48,321 nt of DNA, from NCBI GenBank assembly GCA_013285685.1, contig JABDHD010000017.1, positions 1 through 48,321 on the forward strand. Direction: 5' to 3'. Made by a program: the position numbers and the translations under genes. Below are positions 1 to 7,313 of this stretch, piece after piece. The DNA is from Bacteroidota bacterium. Its GTDB lineage: Bacteria; Bacteroidota; Bacteroidia; Sphingobacteriales; Sphingobacteriaceae. Under the pieces are notes generated by a model, which saw only the letters and a program-made list of their open reading frames with translations, was not told the DNA's origin and did not search any database. Positions within the stretch are counted from its first letter, which is position 1; each line of letters starts with the position of its first letter.

Positions 1-1419
1 ATCCAGTGACGAAGTGGTACTTTGCTGACCTCCCGTTGCAAAATAGATTGGCTCGTAATGCCTCGCTTCGGCCTGTGCTAACTGTCCGCCAAAGCTGGTT
101 CTCAATTTAAGCCCTTTTATAATTTCCCACTCGCCATAAACATTGCCGGAAAGCTCTTTATTTTTTGATTTCTGGTGGAAGAAGTCGATCGTCGCCTCCG
201 GGTTATAATTTGCACCACCGCCAATGCTGTAATCAGCAGGATCGCCATAAGCGCCGGTATTATAAAAAACCGGAACAATAGGGGCGGCCGTGTACATCTG
301 GTGGAATATCTGGTTGTCGATATCCGTCGATTGACTCGACAGTATATTGGCGGTTACACCGACCTTAACGGTCTTCACAACCTGCCAATCATTGGTAAGG
401 TGAACGGTATAGCGCTGATAATTGTTGGTTTTTACAATGCCGTCCTGGTCAAGGTATCCGAAGGAATAATTGTATGTATATTTATCGGTGCCGCCGTTTA
501 ATGAAATCTGGTGATTGGTAACGAGGGCGTTTCTCAATATCTGGTCGTACCAGTTAGTTCCGGTGCCATAACCGGCAGGATTCGCACTAAAAGGGGGTGT
601 TATGGCGTTTTCCGCATACAGTTCGTTAATTGCTGTGGCATATTGCGTACCATTAGCCATCTGCACCTGGTTAGTAACCGCCTGCCATCCAACATAGGCA
701 TTGTAATTTATGGTCGGTTTTCCTTTCCTGCCCGCTTTGGTGGTAATCATGATTGCGCCGGCGCCCGCCTGTACGCCAAATATAGCAAGGCTCGATGCAT
801 CCTTCAAAACGGTAATGCTTTCGATATCGTTGTCATTAAGGAAGCTGATATCGCTGTACCATACCCCATCTACAACATACAAAGGCGTTGTATTGCCATA
901 TACCGTACCAAAACCACGGATAGTGATCTGGCCAACGGAACCTGGCTGCCCATTGTTAATAACATCTACACCCGCAACCTTGCCCTGTAATGCGCTCACA
1001 ACATTGGTTGAGGCTTCTTTAGCGACGTCCGAGCCTTTAACATTGGCTACAGCGCCGGTATTGTCAATCTTCTTCTGTGTACCGTAGCCAATAACGACTA
1101 CCTGGCTTAGTTCATTGGCCGAAGGATTCATACGCACATCGATAGCGCTCCTTCCGTTCAGCGGAATTTCCTGGGGGGCGTACCCAATATAACTAAATAC
1201 TAAAGTTGCAGTTGATGGAGCGTTTATCGAAAACGAGCCATTTACATCGGTTTGGGTGCCTTGCGTACTTCCCTTTATTTTAACGCTTACGCCAATAAGC
1301 GATTCACTGGTGGCCTGGTCCAAAACCTTACCTGTTACAGTAACATTTTGTGCAAACGCAATTGTTGTGAAAAAGGAAAATAAAAACACCAACCCTGAGA
1401 TCGTAAAAATTCTCTTCAT
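1..1419 (-). CDS. SusC/RagA-family TonB-dependent outer-membrane transporter, N-terminal part (runs off the left edge)
   Basis: The open frame starts at ATG 1419 on the minus strand and stays open to base 1, giving 473 codons of a protein that normally has about 1000 residues. It opens with a signal peptide (cleavage likely after AFA at residue 23). A carboxypeptidase-regulatory-like beta domain follows (about residues 25-105; GKVLDQATSESLIGVSV). Next comes the SusC hallmark VVIGYGTQKK, then the TonB plug domain with the LQGKVAGV and PLYVVDGVW motifs, and the start of the barrel. Family knowledge: these proteins import oligosaccharides or other large nutrients across the outer membrane with a SusD lipoprotein partner, energised by TonB. 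The partner would lie beyond the left edge. The triple-tyrosine regulator at 2287-5184 on the same strand is a plausible controller (inference). Confidence 0.95.
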   Translation of the reverse strand, partial: MKRIFTISGLVFLFSFFTTIAFAQNVTVTGKVLDQATSESLIGVSVKIKGSTQGTQTDVNGSFSINAPSTATLVFSYIGYAPQEIPLNGRSAIDVRMNPSANELSQVVVIGYGTQKKIDNTGAVANVKGSDVAKEASTNVVSALQGKVAGVDVINNGQPGSVGQITIRGFGTVYGNTTPLYVVDGVWYSDISFLNDNDIESITVLKDASSLAIFGVQAGAGAIMITTKAGRKGKPTINYNAYVGWQAVTNQVQMANGTQYATAINELYAENAITPPFSANPAGYGTGTNWYDQILRNALVTNHQISLNGGTDKYTYNYSFGYLDQDGIVKTNNYQRYTVHLTNDWQVVKTVKVGVTANILSSQSTDIDNQIFHQMYTAAPIVPVFYNTGAYGDPADYSIGGGANYNPEATIDFFHQKSKNKELSGNVYGEWEIIKGLKLRTSFGGQLAQAEARHYEPIYFATGGQQSTTSSLD

Positions 1420-1785
1420 AAGTGGTTAATTAAAAAGTAAGAAAGAAGTTTAATAAAATTGGTTTTGTACAGTTCGAAGTTGAGGAGATAATATAGTTTT
1501 AACAAAAAATATTCCTCTACATTAATACATCACTTAACAAACACTTTCTCAAGTTGTTTTTCATTTTTTTACAATAACTTGATTTTAAACCATTTGACAA
1601 CGGTTAGTGTATTCATTACATACTACACTGCCGGATAGCGGGGTACTACACGTGAAATCGCGTTTGAGAGGTAATGATGTAGTGTTATGTAGCGATGAGA
1701 AAGTGAAGGTAGATTTTAGGATCAACTTATTTAATCCATTAAAAGACTGTTTAGCAACGATCTGGGGAGTATATGGAAGATAGGA
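1420..1785. promoter_or_regulatory. Upstream region of susC with dyad AGTGTA-N12-TACACT and repeated TACTACAC
   Basis: This 366-base AT-rich stretch contains no convincing gene. It holds AGTGTA at 1606-1611 facing TACACT at 1624-1629. The octamer TACTACAC occurs at 1621-1628 and again at 1644-1651, 23 bp apart, about two helical turns. A related inverted octamer, TGTAGTGT, lies at 1678-1685. The spacing suggests binding sites for an activator of the susC operon, but no exact TAnnTTTG element was found on the minus strand close to the start codon. Confidence 0.4.
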
Positions 1786-2067
1786 TTATTTGTCGCCGTA
1801 GTGTCCAAGTGCGGAAATAACAGTAACGGTAACAATATTGTCCTCGATAATATAAATCAATCTATCCTTTTTATTGATTTGTCTTGACCAAAATCCAGAC
1901 AGTCCAAATTTTAGTCTTTCAGGTTGCCCGATGCCTGTTTCAGGATGTTCAGATAATTCTTCAAATATCTGGTTTATTCTTTTTATGGAACCCTTATCGC
2001 CAGATTTATAATGTATCTCCAAATGCTTTTGAGCCGCCTTTTGAACTTCTACAGAATACTTGGCCAT
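1786..2067 (-). CDS. Txe/YoeB-family mRNA interferase toxin
   Basis: A 93-residue protein of the RelE/ParE superfamily, closest in pattern to YoeB: GQPERLKFGLSGFWSRQI followed by DRLIY and a C-terminal HY pair. The expected catalytic set of YoeB (Glu, Arg, His, Tyr) can be placed at E50, R69, H89 and Y90, so the enzyme looks intact. YoeB toxins bind the ribosomal A site and cut mRNA. The start lies 19 bases inside the upstream antitoxin gene (2049-2258), so the two are translationally coupled. Three residues follow the HY pair, slightly longer than E. coli YoeB. Confidence 0.9.
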   Translation of the reverse strand: MAKYSVEVQKAAQKHLEIHYKSGDKGSIKRINQIFEELSEHPETGIGQPERLKFGLSGFWSRQINKKDRLIYIIEDNIVTVTVISALGHYGDK

Positions 2068-2258
2068 ATATTTTTAGGATCCTTAATAGTAACTACCTCT
2101 CCTTTTTTGGCCTGTTTGTAACTTTCCAGTACCATGGCAACAAACTCAGGATTATAAGTGTCTTCTTCTTTTTTAAAAGAGACATCCAGCGCCTTCAATA
2201 TTGCTTCGACGGTTGCCAATTGTTTTCGGCTTTTAGGATGTACGATTAGTGTTTCCAT
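2049..2258 (-). CDS. Antitoxin of the YoeB-type pair (DUF2683-like)
   Basis: A 69-residue charged protein placed directly before and overlapping the toxin gene. It begins METLIVHPKSRKQL, a pattern I associate with the DUF2683 family of Bacteroidota antitoxins. The C-terminal part (KDPKNIWPSIL) is probably the toxin-wrapping segment. A minus-strand -7 promoter element TAATTTTG (CAAAATTA at 2263-2270 on the plus strand) lies only 4 bases before the start codon, so the message may be nearly leaderless. The function follows from context and family; there is no obvious helix-turn-helix. Confidence 0.8.
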   Translation of the reverse strand: METLIVHPKSRKQLATVEAILKALDVSFKKEEDTYNPEFVAMVLESYKQAKKGEVVTIKDPKNIWPSIL

Positions 2259-2262
2259 AAAA

Positions 2263-2270
2263 CAAAATTA
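2263..2270 (-). promoter_or_regulatory. -7 promoter element of the YoeB-type TA pair
   Basis: TAATTTTG on the minus strand matches the Bacteroidota consensus TAnnTTTG. It sits in the gap between the end of the sensor-regulator gene (2287) and the antitoxin start (2258), giving the pair its own promoter. Confidence 0.5.
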
Positions 2271-2286
2271 AAAAATAAAATTAGCA

Positions 2287-5184
2287 TTACAGCTCTATCA
2301 AAAACTCCGTCAGGTTTTTATCGTGCTCCAGGTTGAGCTTTTTACGCAGACGGTAACGCCGTATCTCTACGCCGCGCAGCGATATATTTAAAAGTGATGC
2401 CATTTCCTTGCTGCTCATGTTCATACGCAGATAAGCGCAAAGCTTAAGGTCGTTGGGTACCAGGTCGGGGTGGCCGGCCTTTAGCTTTTTAAAGAAGTTT
2501 TCATGCGCCTCATTAAAGCTCCGTTCAAATATGTTCCAGTCGCGTTCATCGTTCATCCCTTCGTTGATAACCTTTTGAATGCGGCGCAGCTGGTCTTCGG
2601 CCAAATGCTTGCCCGAACCATCCTTTAAATGCGCAAGTTCCTCGCTTATCTTTTGCAGCAGCTCATTTTTGTACACCAGATTCATAGCCGAATTGGCCAG
2701 CTCGCGGCTTTTTCCGGCGAGGTCGGCCTGCAATTGTTCGTTCTTAATAGTCACAATTTGTTGCTCATTGGCAATGGCCTCCTGTTTTAGGAATTCGCGT
2801 TGCTCATGCTGTAATTTTTCCTGTATTTCGGCCTGGTGCTTTTTCAAATTCAACCGGTAATAATACCTGAATGCGTATACCGCAACGATAAGCAGCAGTA
2901 AATAAATAACCCGGGCTGTGGTAGTAGCATACCAGGGGGGTGAAACCGTAAAATTGAAAACAGTAACCGGCGACAAATTTTCGTCATTGATCTTTGCCCG
3001 TACGCTGAATTTGTAGGCCCCCTGGCTTAAATTTGTAAACTCCCGCTGCGTTTGGGCAGTCCAGTCGCTCCATCCCCTCGAGTAGCCCTCCAGGTAATAC
3101 TGAAATTTTATTTTGGCCTGCCGGTAGTAGGGTAAAGAATATGAAATCCTGATGTCGTTTTGCGAGTAGGGTATTTTAATATTGTCGGCTAGCTCATTGT
3201 CGGTGTTTTCGCTGATTACGGAAACCTTGTCTGTAATATCTTCCAGCTTCCTGATCAGCACGGGGGGCAGTTGTATTTTCTCGGGCAGCATGGTTTGGTT
3301 GTCATCCAATATCACGAAACCATCGTCGATGCTGATGAGGTAAATGGAATTGTTGATCAGGTTGATATTCTCGTAATGCTGCACCATCTGACCATTCAAA
3401 CTGCTGAACCGGTTGGAGTCGATGGTTAGCTTGCCCGGCACCGAAAGGTCGGCCAGCGCAACCCGCCCGTGATTGATGAACCAGTATTTTTTGCCAATGG
3501 CTTTGATGATCTTATTTGAGGACGCAAAGGTGCCCAGCATTTTGTTAAGCTGGGTATATTTTTCGAACCTATCGCTGATGTCGTCATAAATGCAAAAGCC
3601 CGAATCGGAAGAAAAAACAATACGGTTATCCAGGTTGAATACATTGACATTATAGCTATCCGGCAAACCCGAGCTTTTGTCGTAATATTTTTGGCTGACG
3701 ACATGGCTCAGGTCGTCGCTGAGCGTGATCTTGTAAATTCCCTTATAGGCATGCCCAACCCATATTTGTCCCTTGCTATCTTCTTCGACATAGCGCGACG
3801 GTTCGCCAAAAACCTCCACTTTGTGATCAAAAACCCAGTTTCCGGCCGCGTCTTTGCGGTACAGCACCAGCCCGGTATAGGTGCCCTGGATCAGCATATT
3901 ATTTTTAAACTTTTTTATCGTCCAGCCGCCATTTACAGCTGATATTTTGGTGATGCTGCTGCCGTTTACCTGGAAGGTACCCTCGTTATGCCCGCACAGC
4001 AGGCGCCCGTCAATCAGCGAAAGGTCCCAAACCTGCCCCTGCGAACCGGGTATCAGCTTAAAATCAAAACTTTGCAGCAGTTGGTTGTTCCCGCCGGGCA
4101 GCCAGTCGCTATAAAAAAGGCCCTGGTTAGTGCCCAGGTATATTTTATTGTTGAAAATGATGCTTGAATAAACCGTACCAAAGCGCCCCGTTTTATCGAA
4201 GTAAAAATAAAGCGGGGAATTTACCTCGATACGGTCGATGCCGTTATCAAGTCCGGCCCATAAGTTTTGCTCAGGGTCGGTAAACAGGCTCAGCACGGTA
4301 TTATTTTGCATCCCGCTTGATTTATTGATGTGCTGAACTACCTTTCCTGTAGTATCAATGATCACAATGCCATTCAGAATAGTGCCGTAGGCGAAGTATT
4401 TACCCGGTATCACAGCGCCATTGTTCAGCTGGTAAGTTTTCAGGAAATCATTTGCCTGGTTGTTCCATGGGGTTATTTGCTTGCCATCATAAATAAACAA
4501 GCCATTGCTGCCCGTACCGATAAGATATTTGTTATGCTGAAATGGCAATACTGATAGTACGCCGGAACTGCACGGCGCCAGGCTGCCGTTAATGTATTCG
4601 AGTTTATTGCCCTTTAGTTCAAACAACCCCGCACCTACCTGCTCCACAAAGTACCTGCGGCCAACCTTGAACAGGAAAAGATAAGGCTTCGGCGCGCGGA
4701 TGACGCTAACCTTTCCGCCCGAATAAATAAATATCGCCCCGAACGATTGGAAGATTACCCGGTCGCCGTCGACATAAATTTTCCAAATCTCCTCATTGGG
4801 CAAATAGGTTTTCCTTACCAGCGGGATAAGGGAGTTATATTTCAAAAAACCAAGCTTATCCTTTTGCCAGTAACCAAACTCGCCAAAACCGCCTGCATAT
4901 ATTTTCCCCTTGCCATCGGCAGCCACCGAGCGTACGATGAGCCCATTAGGCATGCGGTACAATTGCCAGTATTTGCCATCAAAAGCCAGCAAACCCTCCG
5001 CATTACCAAAATACATAATGCCATGCTCGTCCCGCGTAACGCTCCAATTTTGGTTACCCGACTGGTATTGCGCCTTGGTATAATTTTGCACATAAGGCAC
5101 GCCGATACTTTTAATATCGGCGCCCTTCGCCGCTAGCAGCCAGAACGACAAAACGACAAAAGCAAAAAGGCGAAGTTTACACAT
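2287..5184 (-). CDS. Triple-tyrosine-motif sensor with C-terminal LuxR-type DNA-binding domain
   Basis: A 965-residue protein. It has a signal peptide (about 1-22), then a long region of beta-propeller repeats of the two-component-regulator-propeller kind (motifs such as NQNWSVTRDEHGIMYFGNAEGLLAFDG and QNLWAGLDNGI, to about residue 650). A Y_Y_Y domain follows (about 690-770; FQYYLEGYSRGWSDWT), then one membrane helix (about 775-797) and a coiled coil (about 800-890). The C-terminal helix-turn-helix covers about 905-965 (LRMNMSSKEMASLLNISLRGVEIRRYRLRKKL). There is no histidine kinase or receiver domain, so it probably senses a ligand outside the cytoplasm and binds DNA directly from the inner membrane. 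Such one-component regulators often control nearby susCD operons; the susC gene downstream on the same strand is a natural target (inference). Confidence 0.9.
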   Translation of the reverse strand: MCKLRLFAFVVLSFWLLAAKGADIKSIGVPYVQNYTKAQYQSGNQNWSVTRDEHGIMYFGNAEGLLAFDGKYWQLYRMPNGLIVRSVAADGKGKIYAGGFGEFGYWQKDKLGFLKYNSLIPLVRKTYLPNEEIWKIYVDGDRVIFQSFGAIFIYSGGKVSVIRAPKPYLFLFKVGRRYFVEQVGAGLFELKGNKLEYINGSLAPCSSGVLSVLPFQHNKYLIGTGSNGLFIYDGKQITPWNNQANDFLKTYQLNNGAVIPGKYFAYGTILNGIVIIDTTGKVVQHINKSSGMQNNTVLSLFTDPEQNLWAGLDNGIDRIEVNSPLYFYFDKTGRFGTVYSSIIFNNKIYLGTNQGLFYSDWLPGGNNQLLQSFDFKLIPGSQGQVWDLSLIDGRLLCGHNEGTFQVNGSSITKISAVNGGWTIKKFKNNMLIQGTYTGLVLYRKDAAGNWVFDHKVEVFGEPSRYVEEDSKGQIWVGHAYKGIYKITLSDDLSHVVSQKYYDKSSGLPDSYNVNVFNLDNRIVFSSDSGFCIYDDISDRFEKYTQLNKMLGTFASSNKIIKAIGKKYWFINHGRVALADLSVPGKLTIDSNRFSSLNGQMVQHYENINLINNSIYLISIDDGFVILDDNQTMLPEKIQLPPVLIRKLEDITDKVSVISENTDNELADNIKIPYSQNDIRISYSLPYYRQAKIKFQYYLEGYSRGWSDWTAQTQREFTNLSQGAYKFSVRAKINDENLSPVTVFNFTVSPPWYATTTARVIYLLLLIVAVYAFRYYYRLNLKKHQAEIQEKLQHEQREFLKQEAIANEQQIVTIKNEQLQADLAGKSRELANSAMNLVYKNELLQKISEELAHLKDGSGKHLAEDQLRRIQKVINEGMNDERDWNIFERSFNEAHENFFKKLKAGHPDLVPNDLKLCAYLRMNMSSKEMASLLNISLRGVEIRRYRLRKKLNLEHDKNLTEFLIEL

Positions 5185-5200
5185 TGGCGCAAAAACAAAA

Positions 5201-5224
5201 AGAGATGCAAATTATTGCATCTCT
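5201..5224. terminator. Small hairpin between trhO and the sensor-regulator gene
   Basis: AGAGATGCAA, a 4-base loop, then TTGCATCTCT: a perfect 10-bp stem just upstream of the sensor-regulator start. It could act in the 5' leader of that gene or be a spacer repeat; there is no run of T on the minus strand to make it a classical terminator. Confidence 0.35.
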
Positions 5225-5254
5225 GCGAAAATAACGTATCGAAATGACATTTTC

Positions 5255-5282
5255 GTAGAGACGCGATGCATCGCGTCTCTAC
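5255..5282. repeat. 28-bp perfect palindrome GTAGAGACGCGATG / CATCGCGTCTCTAC
   Basis: A perfect 14-bp inverted repeat without spacer, eight bases past the end of trhO. Palindromes of this sequence type are, to my knowledge, dispersed intergenic repeats in several bacterial phyla. It may stabilise or terminate the trhO message. Confidence 0.7.
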
Positions 5283-5289
5283 CCAGGGA

Positions 5290-6246
5290 TTATTCAGTCA
5301 TTATTTTTATTCGCTTTGAAGTATTGACCAGTTGCGGCACTTTAACATAGTATCCGGTACCATCATACTCCCGTTTACGCGGGTGCGCCTGGCAGGCGGG
5401 GCTGCAGCAGCCATCCAATTTTTCGCCGCATTCGTCGCACTGGGTAAAATGCTCATTGCATTCAGGATTGGCGCAGTTGATCATCTTAGCTGTAGTTTTA
5501 CCACAGTTAAAACAGGTGGATACCACCACCGGGTTAACGCTGTTTACGTCAACCGAAAGCCGGTTATCAAACACATAACACTTGCCTTCAAAATCTTCCC
5601 CGCCGGCTTCTTTGCCATATTTGATGATACCGCCATGCAACTGGTAAACATTTTTAAAGCCCTCGTGCAACAATAAAGCTGAAGCCTTTTCACATTTAAT
5701 GCCGCCGGTGCAATAGGTTAATATCTTTTTGTCCTTGTATTTGGCCAGCTCATTGATTTTCGCCGGGAAATCACGGAAATTTTCAATATCCAGCGTGACC
5801 GCATTTTTAAATTTGCCCAAATTGTGCTCATAATTTGAGCGCACATCCAGGATCACCACATCTTCATCGTCCTTCATCGCCAAAAAATCTTTGGGCTCCA
5901 GGTGCTTGCCGGTTTGTTTCTGCGGATCTATTATATGTGGATCTCGCAAGCCCGAATGCACAATTTCCGACTTATACCGTACATGCATTTTAATGAAAGA
6001 TGGTTCATCCACCTCGTCCACTTTAAAGTCGATAGCTGCAAACCGGGCGTCGGCATGCAGCGTGTCCATATAGGTTTTACAAGCTCCCGCAGGACCTGAA
6101 ACGGTGCCGTTCAAACCTTCTTCAGCCACGATAATGCGGCCGGTAAGCCCTAAATCTTTACAGAATTTTAAATGATCGGTCGCAAATTGCTCCGCATCTG
6201 CTATTGTTGAATAACAATAGAACAGTAGTGTATTATACTTTGCCAT
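5290..6246 (-). CDS. trhO: tRNA uridine(34) hydroxylase TrhO (YceA family, rhodanese domain)
   Basis: A 318-residue protein with the N-terminal TrhO domain (VAEEGLNGTVSG, residues 40-51) and a rhodanese domain with the active-site loop YCTGGIKCEKA, which places the catalytic cysteine at residue 179. A C-terminal cysteine-rich tail, probably zinc-binding, follows (CFNC, CANPEC, CDEC, CC). The enzyme makes 5-hydroxyuridine at the wobble position of tRNAs using oxygen. A -7 element lies at 6287-6294. Odd point: the tail contains SPACQA (about 282-287), encoded by CGCCTG-G-CAGGCG at 5386-5398, which may be a palindromic insertion (inference). It is transcribed alone, with the palindrome at 5255-5282 behind it. 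Confidence 0.93.
   Translation of the reverse strand: MAKYNTLLFYCYSTIADAEQFATDHLKFCKDLGLTGRIIVAEEGLNGTVSGPAGACKTYMDTLHADARFAAIDFKVDEVDEPSFIKMHVRYKSEIVHSGLRDPHIIDPQKQTGKHLEPKDFLAMKDDEDVVILDVRSNYEHNLGKFKNAVTLDIENFRDFPAKINELAKYKDKKILTYCTGGIKCEKASALLLHEGFKNVYQLHGGIIKYGKEAGGEDFEGKCYVFDNRLSVDVNSVNPVVVSTCFNCGKTTAKMINCANPECNEHFTQCDECGEKLDGCCSPACQAHPRKREYDGTGYYVKVPQLVNTSKRIKIMTE
5386..5398. repeat. Small GC palindrome within trhO
   Basis: CGCCTG-G-CAGGCG: 6-bp arms with one central base, encoding part of the PACQA residues in the cysteine-rich tail. The same arms with a longer loop occur inside rlmD (21935-21955), suggesting a dispersed in-frame element. Confidence 0.4.
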
Positions 6247-6286
6247 AATTCATTGATACCGCTGCAAACGGTGTTAAATGAGCGGG

Positions 6287-6294
6287 CAAAGATA
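6287..6294 (-). promoter_or_regulatory. -7 promoter element of trhO
   Basis: TATCTTTG on the minus strand (CAAAGATA on the plus strand) matches TAnnTTTG. It lies 40 bases before the trhO start codon at 6246. Confidence 0.5.
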
Positions 6295-6453
6295 GGAATT
6301 TTGGTTGAATAAGTGAGCATCGTTGCAGCAACTGATTGATTAGAAAAAGTTAATCTCCAATCAATGGTCTCAATTTCTAATCGATCTCCGGACTTTAGCC
6401 TGTAACCGCTAAAATAAATTCCTTACTTTCGGACTTCATTCCAACTAAGACCC

Positions 6454-7308
6454 ATGCAACCTAACCCCGGCCGTTTTATCGATCCTTTAAGCGATTTTGG
6501 CTTTAAACACTTATTTGGCAGTGAGCCTAATAAAGATATTTTGATTGATTTTTTGAACCAGTTATTTAAAGGCGAGAAGGAAATTGCGGATATTACATAT
6601 AACTCCACGGAGCACGCCGGGGATAACGGGAAATTTAAAAAGATATTTTTCGACCTGCTTTGCACAGGCGCAAACGGTGAGCAGTTCATCATAGAAATGC
6701 AACGGGCCGAACAACGCAACTTTAGTGACCGGGCGGTTTTTTATACTTCCCGCCCCATAAACGAACAATTGCCAAAAGGAGAAAGCCATTGGAATATTGA
6801 ACTCAAAGAAGTTTACTTGATAGCCATACTTGAATTTAATTTTAAACACGATATATCAGATCATTACCTGCACGATGTTCGCCTCACAAACACGGATACA
6901 GGCGAAATTTTTTACAATAAATTGGGTTATAAGTTTTTAGAATTGCCTAAATTTGTGAAAACGGACGCGGAATTGAAAACGGATTTAGACCGCTGGTTTT
7001 ATATCCTGAAGCACATGAGCCATTTAGACAAGGTGCCTGCTGTTTTAAATAAGAGGGTTTTCCAAAAAAAATTTAAAATTGCAGAAGTAAGTAATTTAAC
7101 GAAGGAGGAAAAAGCAATGTACGATTCAAATTTAAAATCAAGGTGGGATTTTGAAAATTCGATTGAGTTTGCAAAAGAGGAAGCTGCGGAAAAAGCCAGA
7201 CATGAAGAGGCACTAAATATTGCGGGTGAGCTTAAGAAAGAGGGTTTATCGAATGAATTCATTGCAAAAACCACCAAACTGTCTATTGAGGAAATAGAAA
7301 AGTTATAA
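6454..7308 (+). CDS. Rpn-family PD-(D/E)XK nuclease / transposase-like protein
   Basis: A 284-residue intact member of the Rpn (recombination-promoting nuclease, PDDEXK_2) family. It has the typical start GRFIDPLSDFGFKHLFGSEPNKDILIDFLN and a nuclease core with D67 (IFFDLLC) and E81-x-Q83 (FIIEMQ). The C-terminal half ends in the conserved LSIEEIEKL helix. Rpn proteins are DNA endonucleases that promote RecA-independent recombination, and some act in phage defence. A single gene without transposase partners or terminal repeats. A second, broken copy with the same architecture lies at 38559-39463 and a third fragment at 39476-39712. Confidence 0.9.
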   Translation: MQPNPGRFIDPLSDFGFKHLFGSEPNKDILIDFLNQLFKGEKEIADITYNSTEHAGDNGKFKKIFFDLLCTGANGEQFIIEMQRAEQRNFSDRAVFYTSRPINEQLPKGESHWNIELKEVYLIAILEFNFKHDISDHYLHDVRLTNTDTGEIFYNKLGYKFLELPKFVKTDAELKTDLDRWFYILKHMSHLDKVPAVLNKRVFQKKFKIAEVSNLTKEEKAMYDSNLKSRWDFENSIEFAKEEAAEKARHEEALNIAGELKKEGLSNEFIAKTTKLSIEEIEKL

Positions 7309-7313
7309 CGCCT

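Noticed and set aside
511-1087. Plus-strand frames within the susC gene
   Set aside because: They are antisense to a clear SusC reading frame and have no family pattern.
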